64,000 nt of DNA from Verrucomicrobiota bacterium (GTDB lineage: Bacteria; Verrucomicrobiota; Verrucomicrobiia; Verrucomicrobiales; DEV007): positions 36,815-100,814 of the forward strand of contig JAGWVU010000015.1 in assembly GCA_018970725.1 (NCBI GenBank), read 5' to 3'. Shown here one piece after another: positions 27,401 through 35,646 of the stretch; position 1 is the stretch's first letter; each line of letters begins with the position of its first letter. Under the pieces are notes generated by a model. That model searched no databases and had not been told where the DNA came from. It saw nothing but the letters and a program-made list of their open reading frames with translations. The position numbers and the translations under genes are program-made.

Positions 27401-27867
27401 AGCAGGGGCAATCCTTTGAGTTGTATCGGCTGGGGGCGCCCGCTCCGGTGACGGTCTCGTTTCTGTCCCAGGCACTCTCGACGGCACTGGAAGCGGTGTT
27501 GTGCCTCATCGCCCTGGCGGTGGGGATGTCGATGTCGCGTGCTTCGATGGAGTCGCGGTTCCTCTTCCTCATTTTCGCGGGATTGCTCCCCCTGGCCTTG
27601 GCTGGGATGGTGGCTCCGCAGATGGCGGATCTTTACCGGGCGGTTTTCCTTGGGGCCGCGGCCTCGGTGGGAGGTTGGGTTTTGGCAGCCGTTTGGTGGT
27701 TAATCCTGCCGAGGGCGGCGGCCGAGGCGGCCCCGGTTCCCGTGGTGCCGGCACTCCCGGCCCTGGGCTTCCGCGAGGAAGAAGAAGAGGAAGAGCCGGC
27801 AGAGGAGGTCCCGGCGGGAGAGCCGGAGGTGAAGGAGGAAGCCAAGGAAGAAAAGCCGGCGGAATGA
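24406..27867 (+). CDS. Giant secreted membrane-anchored protein 1 of 3, unknown function
   Basis: Not recognised. It has 1,153 residues from GTG 24406 (TTG 24394 is possible). The N-terminal signal segment is HGLRGVLCLLAGVMPVGA. Then comes a short helical signature, VYVPYQDLEALFEKEGRG followed by PYRDFLQMW, which recurs in altered form in the next two proteins. About 900 residues of predicted beta-sandwich repeats follow, with segments such as KGVHHIELTLLAPV, RWWIDYDILFAGTNRLILRV and NRYLEIPRALITHADV. The C-terminus has three to four transmembrane helices (about 1025-1115) and a strongly acidic tail (EEEEEE). The bulk is therefore probably periplasmic. Its stop overlaps the next start (ATGA), implying translational coupling. 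I recall similar large uncharacterised proteins from Planctomycetota and Verrucomicrobiota, but cannot verify this here. Confidence 0.8.
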   Translation: MTTLPSISRLCHGLRGVLCLLAGVMPVGAQLPVETEVPPVVRPAAPAGGAVTSPGAPVGALSGEVLERQVYVPYQDLEALFEKEGRGIMVPYRDFLQMWTELQARRTEAVEEEPPLGGVVKSAVYTAALRGEGDAASLVIEGKIEVESFRKGWAEIGLGRGPLNVVEAKTGEASLSLGENGYTLLVPRKGVHHIELTLLAPVRREAEGYVARPSLPRSPVSRLVAVIPGADWRFALEDNLPFTTGPDGKESRIEFSFGEKQEVGLHWSRESADNRFTPLLFADTRLQCRMVTGALQTTVDVHYRILRAGVDQFEIEVPSSHEVLLVEGTNLKEWSLSGSGRMRRIQVRLHAEVRDTYDLQVVLEKSVGALPAGVDVPVVLLPDVARQSGVVELSAESDLAAAVEDVEGLTRQAVASGVESGEFSARYRFLKAPYAATMRIERAKPEVHADLIMAVRVQPERLEWQAVVALEVSRAPVFEAEIQLPPGFADCRVSGDDVEGFSVSGDRVSIRLARQTGRSTLRLEGSRRRETEEEALTTPLLQVSGATSQVARLVMEVDPSLDPLTEQPGDLLVVDPVVLQEELSAAGLSCRAGLGFRYAVGAKPAKLVLKARRPQVTATVSQLVRVEEERSLHRWWIDYDILFAGTNRLILRVPASIAGQLQVGGAGVPEVNRNYRHQVEGKPVDGGKDVFWAITFAERQQGKYRLELALDEAHPAIGYEEAARITVPVVGLVDVFRESGQLAVATAANLNLGTVEAEGWEAIDSRELNPPLGGEGLVGAFRHGSRPGDLTLPITKNRYLEIPRALITHADVNAVLSGDGALTTEAIYWLRNAAESSLKVKLPPGARMVSDIVVKDTAQQPVSQAGSNGEEVVIRLPPGAETPEAPYPVRFVYELASPDAGQSLPPRGAVLIPAPEVRGLQVLETRNHLYLPGEYRYLGFGGPYELAGKVAGWREARKQLDFLIPALGVTHPEGIAVPRSQPPVFDPAGTTGLNAPVIKQGQSFELYRLGAPAPVTVSFLSQALSTALEAVLCLIALAVGMSMSRASMESRFLFLIFAGLLPLALAGMVAPQMADLYRAVFLGAAASVGGWVLAAVWWLILPRAAAEAAPVPVVPALPALGFREEEEEEEPAEEVPAGEPEVKEEAKEEKPAE

Positions 27868-30800
27868 AGCGTTTGGGGATCATGGCCGGCCGATGGTTGA
27901 TGGTGGCCATGACGGCCGTCGGCACGGGGATGGCGCCGGCCGCCGGGCCGGTGTGGCATCGCCAGATCTGGGTTCCCGCCGCGGAGTTGGAGACGGTGCT
28001 CGGCAAACTTTCCCACCCGGTTTCGCTCACGCCCGGGGAATATGAAAGTTTGGTGGGCGAGGCGGTCCGGCGTGAATCGGAGAACGGGCCGGACGTTCCC
28101 CGGGGAGCGGTGCTGCGCCGGTTGTCCATGACCGGGGAGCTTCGTGACGGGGTGCTGGTGGTGGAAGCGGGGTATGAGTGGGAAAATCCGGGGGGGGGAA
28201 CGGTGGCGACGCCTCTGCCGGCGCCGCATCGGGATCTGGGGGCTCTCCCGGCCGGGGAAAACGCCTTGGAAGTCCGGGCGGCTCCGGAGGGCGGAGGCGG
28301 GGCGCGGGTGATTCTGCGGGGCAAGGGACCGCATCGGTTGACGGCGCGTTTCCAGCTCCCGGTGACGCGGTCCGATGAAGGGTTTGAGGTGCGGATGGAG
28401 CCGTTGCGGGTGGCTGCGGCGAGTTTGCGGATTGGCTTCGAGCGGGGACTGGAGGTCTCGGCGAACGGGCCGGTGTTCGCGGAGAGCGGGGGGCTGCATT
28501 GCTTCGGGATGCCGGGGCCCGACGAAGGATTGGTGATTCGTTGGCACCGCACGGAAAACGACGCGGCGGTGCCGGTGTCGGTTCGCCAGACGAGCCGGAA
28601 TCTCTATTTTCTCGATGAATCGGGGTTGCAGGCCGACCTTGGGATGCGGTTGACGTCCGAGCTGAGCGGGTTCCCGGGAACCGTAGGGTTCGTCCTGCCG
28701 GCCGGGACCCAGGTGGTGGACGTCTCGGGTTCAGCCGTGACCGATTGGCAGGCGGAGGGGGGGGACCTCAAGATCGCACTGGCTCCGGAAACGGTTTCTC
28801 CGGTGGATCTACGGGTGCTTTTGGAGCGTGCGGTGGAGGAGGAGGGGAAGGAGGCGGTGACGGTGGAACTGCCGGTGCTCCGCGCCGGGATCGCGACGCG
28901 CGTTGAGGGCCGGATGAGTCTGTTCGGCGGACCGGGGGTTCGGGTGGAGGGGATGAAACTCCCGGTTTGGTTTTTTCCGGCGTCGGCTGGTCCCGGGGTG
29001 GCGGTGGAGGGGGATCCGGCTTGCCTGGCGGTGGTGGAATTTCCGGTTTGGAGCGGGCGCGCCCCGGAAATCCGGGTGCGGCGGATTGAGCCGAGGATAC
29101 AGGCCGCTCTGGAGAGCCTGGTGACGGTATCGGCGGACGCGGTGAGGATGCGTCATGACGTGGTGTTGGAGGTATCGGAAGGGGAGGTGTTCACCAGCCG
29201 GATGCATCTGGGAGCCGGAGAAGTGCTGGAAGGGGTGGAGTTCGCCGGGGGAGAATCGGGCGGCTGGCGGGAAGTCGGCAACGAGGTTCGCCTCCAGTGG
29301 GGCCGGGGGCTGACGCCGGGGCGACCGGGCCGGGTGCGCTTGTGGACGCGGTTGCATGGGGACCTCTGGAGTGCGGCCAAGGAATCCGCGCGGGTTTTGA
29401 TGACCGGCGTGATGGTTGAAGGGGCTTCCCAAAGCGGGAATCTCGTGGTGGAAGCCACGCCGGACTGCCGCCTCGCGGTGGTTCGGGAAGAGGGCCTTCG
29501 GGGGCAGGATCCACGCCGGACGACGATGGCTGGTCGTTTGGCCTGGCAAGGTTTCGCCAAAAGTCTGCTCGAGCTGGAAATCTCCCGTTTGCGACCGGCT
29601 TACGACATGCATCTGACGGCCTTCGTGGTGCCGGATGCGAAGAACCTGGAAATCGAGGGGCAGATTGATCTGGCGATCCGTCGTTCCGCCCTGCGCGAGG
29701 TGGAATTCTCCTTCCCGCCGGAGGCCGCGGCGTCCGTGCGCTTTTCTTCCCCGGTCATTGCGGGCCAATGGCCGGACCTGGGCAAAGGACTGGTCAGGGT
29801 GCGCTTTCATCAGGACCTGACCGGTTTCCATCAGTTGCGCTGGAGAATGACGTTGCCGGTGGAGTCGCGACAGGAAGGGAACGAGATCCGGTTTTCGGTG
29901 CCGTTGCCGGAGGTTGGCGCGCCCGGGGCTACGCGGGTGACGGGGCAGTGGATGATCGAATCCCGGAACGACACCACCCTGAGCGTGAAGGCGGAGCAAG
30001 CCAAGGAATTCGACACGCTGAGGGTGCCCGCGATTGCGGGATATGTGCCGTCCTTCCGGGTGGTGGCGGCCCTTGAGCAGCGGGGGCCGGAGCACGGGAT
30101 CATGGTGCATGGGTTGCAGCACGTGAACCGGCCGGTGTCCGGGGTCACGGTGGAGCGAATGGAGATCGACACCTACCTTTCCGCGGAAGGCCGGGAAGTG
30201 CACGAGTTGGAATTGCGGCTGGACAACCGCGCTGCCGGGGAGATCCGGGTGGGCCTTCCGGGCTATGCGGAGATGGTGTCGCTCGAGGTGGATGGGGTGG
30301 CGCGGCGGCCGGTGCTGGTGGAGAGCGGGGATGCGGGGGCCGGGCGGACGCTGCGGATTGTCCTGGAACGCGGAGGCGGGATCGGTTTGCGGTTGTCCTA
30401 CCTGCACGGGGGCCAGCCTTGGGGAGGTTCGGGGGATTTGGTGGTGGCGCCGCCGCGGCTGGAGGTTGGGCTGCCGGTGAAGGAGGCGGAGTGGCGGCTT
30501 CATTTGCCGGAGGGGTACCGGTATGATCGATTCAGCGGAGGGCTGCCGGCGCGGTTTTCCGAAGAGCCGGGGGTCTTGCTGCCGCTGCTTTGGTCGCGCC
30601 TCGCCCCGCGTCTCGAAGCCATCTTCGGATGGAGCGCGGGGACGAACCGTGGCGTGGAGGCGGGGCCGGTGGCGGGAGTGAGCCACCGCACGGTCGGGGC
30701 CATGTTTTCGTTTGGTGGGCCGCGGAGGCCGGATGATCTGACGTTTCATTACCTTGGTTCCGCGGCCGCGATGCGCGCCGCCTGGTGGTGGATCCTGGGG

Positions 30801-31025
30801 GGAATGGCTTCGTTCTGGCTGCTCGGCGCCTTCCGACCGGTGGTGATCGGCCTGACCGGCGTGGCGCTGCTGACCTTCCTGCCGCTCTCCGGGTTGACGG
30901 ATTTGGTCGCGGTGGCGAACGCCCTGTTGTCGGGCTGGCTCCTCTTCTTCGCCGCCAGCCAGATCTGGCGGGTCTTGTCCGCTTGGACCCGGACCATGGG
31001 AACCCGTGAACTGCCTGCCCGATGA
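27864..31025 (+). CDS. Giant secreted membrane-anchored protein 2 of 3, unknown function
   Basis: Not recognised. It has 1,053 residues and starts inside the stop of the previous gene (ATGA). Signal segment: AGRWLMVAMTAVGTGMAPAAG. The signature is IWVPAAELETVLGKLSHP with PGEYESLVGEA after it, parallel to protein 1. Beta-rich body segments align by eye with protein 1: KGPHRLTARFQLPV, LAIRRSALREVEFSFPPEA, and HELELRLDNRAAGEIRVGLPG. Near the C-terminus two or three hydrophobic helices appear (WWWILGGMASFWLLGAF, VVIGLTGVALLTFLPL, LLSGWLLFFAA). The frame extends far upstream in antisense-free overlap with gene 1, but the coupled ATG is the natural start. Probably periplasmic and membrane-bound, in complex with its neighbours. 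Confidence 0.8.
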   Translation: MKRLGIMAGRWLMVAMTAVGTGMAPAAGPVWHRQIWVPAAELETVLGKLSHPVSLTPGEYESLVGEAVRRESENGPDVPRGAVLRRLSMTGELRDGVLVVEAGYEWENPGGGTVATPLPAPHRDLGALPAGENALEVRAAPEGGGGARVILRGKGPHRLTARFQLPVTRSDEGFEVRMEPLRVAAASLRIGFERGLEVSANGPVFAESGGLHCFGMPGPDEGLVIRWHRTENDAAVPVSVRQTSRNLYFLDESGLQADLGMRLTSELSGFPGTVGFVLPAGTQVVDVSGSAVTDWQAEGGDLKIALAPETVSPVDLRVLLERAVEEEGKEAVTVELPVLRAGIATRVEGRMSLFGGPGVRVEGMKLPVWFFPASAGPGVAVEGDPACLAVVEFPVWSGRAPEIRVRRIEPRIQAALESLVTVSADAVRMRHDVVLEVSEGEVFTSRMHLGAGEVLEGVEFAGGESGGWREVGNEVRLQWGRGLTPGRPGRVRLWTRLHGDLWSAAKESARVLMTGVMVEGASQSGNLVVEATPDCRLAVVREEGLRGQDPRRTTMAGRLAWQGFAKSLLELEISRLRPAYDMHLTAFVVPDAKNLEIEGQIDLAIRRSALREVEFSFPPEAAASVRFSSPVIAGQWPDLGKGLVRVRFHQDLTGFHQLRWRMTLPVESRQEGNEIRFSVPLPEVGAPGATRVTGQWMIESRNDTTLSVKAEQAKEFDTLRVPAIAGYVPSFRVVAALEQRGPEHGIMVHGLQHVNRPVSGVTVERMEIDTYLSAEGREVHELELRLDNRAAGEIRVGLPGYAEMVSLEVDGVARRPVLVESGDAGAGRTLRIVLERGGGIGLRLSYLHGGQPWGGSGDLVVAPPRLEVGLPVKEAEWRLHLPEGYRYDRFSGGLPARFSEEPGVLLPLLWSRLAPRLEAIFGWSAGTNRGVEAGPVAGVSHRTVGAMFSFGGPRRPDDLTFHYLGSAAAMRAAWWWILGGMASFWLLGAFRPVVIGLTGVALLTFLPLSGLTDLVAVANALLSGWLLFFAASQIWRVLSAWTRTMGTRELPAR

Positions 31026-34000
31026 CTTGCCCGCGGTCCTTTTTCCCCAGTCTGCTGGCGGGTGTCCTTATTCCCTGGGGAGCCTGGGCCGACGTGGATT
31101 CTGTGGTGATTCCCTACGACCCCTCGTTGCCGTTGTCCGGGCAGACGCCGCAGAGCTATTTCCTCGATGCCGGGGCCTTTGCGCGGCTTTGGGAGCGGGC
31201 GGGACGGGAGCCGGACGGGGGCTTGCCGGGCGGGAGCGCTCCGGGAGCGGGCTACACCATGGTGGAGGGGTTGCATGACGTGGAATGGCGTGAGGAGGGA
31301 ATCCACGTGCAATCCCGGTATCGCGTCTGGGTCGCCCGATCCGGCTGGGTACGCATCCCGTTTGTCTTCACCGGAGCGGTGATCCAGCGGACCATGGTGG
31401 ATGGGGCTCCGGGGGCGTATGACCGTGGGGATTTGCTGGTGCAAGAGCCCGGTTGGCACCTGATCGAGTCGGGGTATCAGGTCTCCAAGGCGGAGAATGG
31501 AAGGGAAGCGCAGTGGCGGCTTCCGGCGGCCACGGCGGGGTTGTTGCGGGTGAGCGGCCTCCGGCAACCCGCGGTGATCAATGGCGGGCTTCCGGTCACG
31601 GTGGAGCGTCAAGGCGAGGGGATTTCCCTCGGCGCGGCATTGGGCAACCGGGAATCGGTCCACGTGGCCCTCGAGGGAACGGCCCGGGCGCCAGCCATGG
31701 AACGTCCGCCCTTGGCCCGGGTGGAGTCCTTGCTCACGGTCAGTCCCGGGTTGCGGAGCTTGCGGAGCGAGGTTTCATGGGAATTTCCCGGAAGCGGGTT
31801 GCGGCAGTTCGCCCTGGTTCTTGATCCCGCTTACTCTCTGGTCCGGCTTGAGATCCCGAATCTGGAGAGCTGGAAGTTGGTGCGGGAGGGGAAATCCGCG
31901 AGCCGCCTGGAGTTCGTCCTCCAGGCGGCGGTGACCGGTTCGCTATCGATCGCGCTGGATGCGGAGTCGGTCGGCGGCGGGGAAGACAAGGGGGAACTCT
32001 TCCCCCGGGTGGGGGCGGAGGCGTCCCGGCTGGAAGAGACCTTGGTGCTGGCCGGGCGCGGGGCGGTGCGGGTGGCGACTCCGGCGGGGGCGGGGGCCAA
32101 GAGGGTGGCGGTGCCGGAGCGTTTCCGGGAACGGGTGAATGAGGGGCGCTTGGTGGCGGCCTTCCGGGGAAACGGCGGGGATGAATCGCCGGGCTTCTCC
32201 GTGCGGCCGGTCGTGTCGGGGGATGTGGTGCGGGCGGATTGTGTTTACCAGTTGGAGGACGAATGGGTCGACCTCTTCGTGCGGGCCGCGCTGAAACCGG
32301 CGCAAGCGCCCGGGTTGCTGGCGATCGGCCTGCCCTCCGGTGCCGGGATTCGGGACTTCGTGGCGGAGTCCGGGGTGGCGCGGTGGTGGCGGGGCGGGGA
32401 TGTTCTTTGGGTGCAGACCGCCGCGGTGGGGGAAGGGCGTCCGATCGATTGCCTGATCAACCTGCGCTTGCCGCTTCCCGGGCAGCCCGGGGAAAAGCGC
32501 AAGTTGCCGGAATTGATCTGGCCGGAGGGGACGGAGGTAAGCGGGGACTGTCTGGTCCTGACGCACGCGGGGATGGACTCGAAGCTGGGCTTCGCGCAAG
32601 CGGAGAGGATCGGGCCGATGGCGGCGGAATCGGCCTTGGAGGGATTCGTGGTGATGCCGCCTTACGAGCGGCGGCATGCCTTTTCCTACGGTGGCGTCGG
32701 GTTCGGGGCGGAGGTGGAGCTGCAGGGGGTGAAGCCGGAGTTCGAGGTGGGCTGGGTGCTTTCGGCGGTGGTCAACGAGACGTGGATCCAGCTGGCTTGG
32801 CACCTTGATCTGGAGGTCAAACGTTCGGCCTTGCGTCAAGTCGAGGTCCGGGTGGTATCGGGGTTGCCTGAGTTGCGTTGGGAAGGAGTGGGGCTGCGGG
32901 AGGTGCGGTCGGTGGCGGAGGGCAATCACCGGGTCTACACGATCGTCTTCCAGGAGGAGATCACGGATTTCACGACGCTCACGGCGGCGACCGAGATTCC
33001 GTTGGTGCAGGGAGGGGCGCGGCTGCCTCACTTGGAGGTTCCGGGGTGTTTGCGGCAGAACCAGTTCGCGGTGTTGGAGAACCGGACCCGGGGAGGGCTG
33101 GAGACCAATCTGGCCAAGGTGGCGGAGGTTCCCGGGCCGGGCGTTCCCTATCTGCCGGGGAGGATGAACAACCCGAAGTTTTATCGCTTGAGCGGGCCGG
33201 ACTGGTTCTTGGGAGTGGGGTTGACGACATTGGAACGGGTCGGGGGGATGGAAATGGTGATTTTGCATTCCGAAATCGTGAGCGCGATCCGGGACAACGG
33301 GGAGGAATGGCATCATGTGGCTTACCGGATGCGCAATCAATCACTCCAGTTTTTGCCGGTCAGGTTGCGTCGGGAGATGGAGTTGATCGAGGTGAAGGTC
33401 GCCGCCCGGGAGGTGCAACCGAAGCGGGGCAGGGAAGACCACAAGACGGAGACGGTGCTCATCCCCTTGGACCCGACCCGGAACGCGGACCTGCCGTTTC
33501 TCGTCGAGTTGATTTACCGGCGGCCGGTGGAGCCGGGCACCCTGCCGGGCCCGGGATTCCGGCATGCCCTGGAAGCGCCACAACTCGATCTGGAGGGCCG
33601 GACCGAGGCGCAGACCTTCTGGCAGGTCTTCCTTCCGGCGGGGTATTCCGCCCACAAGGTGGCCGGGGTGGTCAATCAGATTCCCCAACGGCAGCGGTTG
33701 CTGGCGCTCGCGGAAGCGAATCTCCTCGAGATGGAGAGGCTCGGCCGGGCGGCGCGGTCCACGGATCAGGCGGGCATCGCCTGGAGAAACGTGCTGGGAT
33801 TGTCTCAGTTGACGCGGGAATGCATCTTCCCCGGCCTGGGCGCCGAACCGCCGGCGGCGGAGTTCACCGCCAAGTTGACCGCGTTGGAGGAGGAGGCGAG
33901 GGCCTTCCGGCCGGGAACGGATTTTTCCCTGGCCGCGGCTTCCCCGCTTCCGGAGCCGTTCCCGTCCGGATTTGCCGAGAACAGCGCGGTGGTGGTGGAA

Positions 34001-34582
34001 CGTCACCGGAAGCGTCTCGAGACCCTCCGGCAACGCGCCGCGCAGGTGCGGGATTGCCTCAAGCTCAACGATTTCGTGGCCTTGTCGTGGAAACCGGCCG
34101 GGGTGGAGACGGGGTCGGCGCCCTCCCAAAGCGTGCCCCGGGATGCGTTTCCCTTTGCCGCGGCGCAGGATGAGACGGCCCTGCGGTTCCTCGAGAGTTG
34201 GCGTTCCCCGATGATGACCGGCGGAGCGAAGGCTCCCGGTCAGGCCCCACGGTTCGGTCTGGACCCGGTGGCCCCGGCCGTCGCGGTGCCGCCGGGCGGG
34301 CAATGGATCGAGTCGATCGAACAACCCCGGGCGGCGCTGGAACTCGACCCGGCAGCGCTGCGGGCGCGGCTGTGGCCGGAGCCGGGATTCCCGGTGGAGG
34401 GTGAGCCGCTGGTGTTTTCCAAACTCAAGGGTGACGCGCGCTTGGAACTGGCCGGAGAACGGGTGGCCCGACGGGATTCGTTGCCGGTCTGGGGGTGGTT
34501 TCTGGGCGGGTTGGCCGCGATCCAGATTCTGGCCCGGATGACCGGTCGGAAACGCCCGATCCCGTCGGAAGCGCGGGGTTGA
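31022..34582 (+). CDS. Giant secreted membrane-anchored protein 3 of 3, unknown function
   Basis: Not recognised. It has 1,186 residues and again overlaps the preceding stop as ATGA. Signal segment: SFFPSLLAGVLIPWGAWAD. The signature is a diverged VVIPYDPSLPLSG with DAGAFARLWERAGR. Body segments echo proteins 1 and 2: EVKRSALRQVEVRV (compare IRRSALREVE in protein 2) and HVAYRMRNQSLQFLPVRL. A helical stretch (about 910-1020) rich in Leu, Glu and Arg may be a coiled coil. The C-terminus has one transmembrane helix (LPVWGWFLGGLAAIQIL) and a short basic tail. The three genes form a tightly coupled operon of about 10.2 kb; a sugar ABC importer starts 50 bp later and may have its own promoter. Confidence 0.8.
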   Translation: MTCPRSFFPSLLAGVLIPWGAWADVDSVVIPYDPSLPLSGQTPQSYFLDAGAFARLWERAGREPDGGLPGGSAPGAGYTMVEGLHDVEWREEGIHVQSRYRVWVARSGWVRIPFVFTGAVIQRTMVDGAPGAYDRGDLLVQEPGWHLIESGYQVSKAENGREAQWRLPAATAGLLRVSGLRQPAVINGGLPVTVERQGEGISLGAALGNRESVHVALEGTARAPAMERPPLARVESLLTVSPGLRSLRSEVSWEFPGSGLRQFALVLDPAYSLVRLEIPNLESWKLVREGKSASRLEFVLQAAVTGSLSIALDAESVGGGEDKGELFPRVGAEASRLEETLVLAGRGAVRVATPAGAGAKRVAVPERFRERVNEGRLVAAFRGNGGDESPGFSVRPVVSGDVVRADCVYQLEDEWVDLFVRAALKPAQAPGLLAIGLPSGAGIRDFVAESGVARWWRGGDVLWVQTAAVGEGRPIDCLINLRLPLPGQPGEKRKLPELIWPEGTEVSGDCLVLTHAGMDSKLGFAQAERIGPMAAESALEGFVVMPPYERRHAFSYGGVGFGAEVELQGVKPEFEVGWVLSAVVNETWIQLAWHLDLEVKRSALRQVEVRVVSGLPELRWEGVGLREVRSVAEGNHRVYTIVFQEEITDFTTLTAATEIPLVQGGARLPHLEVPGCLRQNQFAVLENRTRGGLETNLAKVAEVPGPGVPYLPGRMNNPKFYRLSGPDWFLGVGLTTLERVGGMEMVILHSEIVSAIRDNGEEWHHVAYRMRNQSLQFLPVRLRREMELIEVKVAAREVQPKRGREDHKTETVLIPLDPTRNADLPFLVELIYRRPVEPGTLPGPGFRHALEAPQLDLEGRTEAQTFWQVFLPAGYSAHKVAGVVNQIPQRQRLLALAEANLLEMERLGRAARSTDQAGIAWRNVLGLSQLTRECIFPGLGAEPPAAEFTAKLTALEEEARAFRPGTDFSLAAASPLPEPFPSGFAENSAVVVERHRKRLETLRQRAAQVRDCLKLNDFVALSWKPAGVETGSAPSQSVPRDAFPFAAAQDETALRFLESWRSPMMTGGAKAPGQAPRFGLDPVAPAVAVPPGGQWIESIEQPRAALELDPAALRARLWPEPGFPVEGEPLVFSKLKGDARLELAGERVARRDSLPVWGWFLGGLAAIQILARMTGRKRPIPSEARG

Positions 34583-34632
34583 ATGCAATTTTCTTCTCGA
34601 ATTTCCGGGAATTGGTCTAGGATGCCGCCGTC

Positions 34633-35646
34633 ATGACCCTCCACCGCTTCTTTTCCATCGCCCTCCGCCTCTTGCTGCCCGCCTGTCTCGCGGTCCTGAC
34701 CGCCTGCCAGAAGAGTGGCGGCGGGGCGCGGCAATTCGCGTTTGTGACCAACGGAGTGGATCCCTTCTGGACGCTGGCTGAGCAGGGAGTGAAGGCGGCC
34801 GCGGCGGAAAACCAAATGGATGTGAAGGTCCTCATGCCGGCCGGCGGCGCGGTGGAGCAGAAGAGCATGTTGGAAGATCTCCTGACCCGGGGCACGACGG
34901 GGATTGCGGTGAGTCCGATCGACGCCGCCAATCAGGTGGACCTGCTGAACGAGGTGGCGGGGCGGTCCATCCTCATCACTCATGATTCTGACGCCCCGGC
35001 CTCCAACCGGGAGGTTTTCATCGGTGTGAACAACTATGATGCCGGACGGATGTGCGGGCAGCTGGTCAAGGAAGCGTTGCCCCAGGGGGGAGCCGTCATG
35101 ATCTTCATCGGGCGTCTGGAGCAGGACAACTCCCGTCTGCGCCGCCAGGGAGTGATCGACGAATTGTTGGACCGCTCCCATGACCCGTCCCGGTTCGATC
35201 CTCCGGGAGGCGAGATCAAAGGGGAACGCTACACCGTGCTGGGAACCTTGACCGACAATTTCGATCGTGCCCTGGCCAAGGCCAATGTGGAAGACACGCT
35301 CTCCCGTTTTCCGGACGTGGGTTGTCTCATCGGTCTCTTCGCCTACAATCCGCCGGCCATCCTCGAGGCCCTCGAACAGGCCGGGAAAATGGGCAAGGTG
35401 AAGGTCGCGGCGTTCGACGAGGCGGAGCGTACCTTGCAGGGGATCCGGGATGGGCAGGTCCAAGGCACCGTGGTGCAGAATCCCTACATGTATGGGTTTC
35501 GCTCCGTGGAAGTGCTCAAGGCCTTGGCCGCCGGAGACCGGACCGTCGTGCCGGCGGACAAATTCATCAATGTTCCGGCCCGGCAGATCCGCAAGGACAC
35601 GGTCGATGAGTTCTGGAAGGATCTGAACGCCAAACTGGGCAAGTGA
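34633..35646 (+). CDS. Sugar ABC transporter substrate-binding lipoprotein (ribose type)
   Basis: Periplasmic-binding-protein-like protein of 337 residues, with a lipoprotein signal whose lipobox is LTAC near residue 25. Seen: the family opening FAFVTNGVDPFWTLAEQGVK, TTGIAVSPID, ITHDSD, FIGVNNYDAG, GLFAYNPPAILEA and AAFDEAE. These match the ribose/xylose/allose-binding group. It would capture a sugar and hand it to the permease. The ATP-binding gene overlaps its stop and the permease follows, so all three parts of one importer are encoded here. TAGGAT ends 9 nt before the ATG, a possible -10 box. The sugar cannot be told from the sequence. Confidence 0.92.
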   Translation: MTLHRFFSIALRLLLPACLAVLTACQKSGGGARQFAFVTNGVDPFWTLAEQGVKAAAAENQMDVKVLMPAGGAVEQKSMLEDLLTRGTTGIAVSPIDAANQVDLLNEVAGRSILITHDSDAPASNREVFIGVNNYDAGRMCGQLVKEALPQGGAVMIFIGRLEQDNSRLRRQGVIDELLDRSHDPSRFDPPGGEIKGERYTVLGTLTDNFDRALAKANVEDTLSRFPDVGCLIGLFAYNPPAILEALEQAGKMGKVKVAAFDEAERTLQGIRDGQVQGTVVQNPYMYGFRSVEVLKALAAGDRTVVPADKFINVPARQIRKDTVDEFWKDLNAKLGK

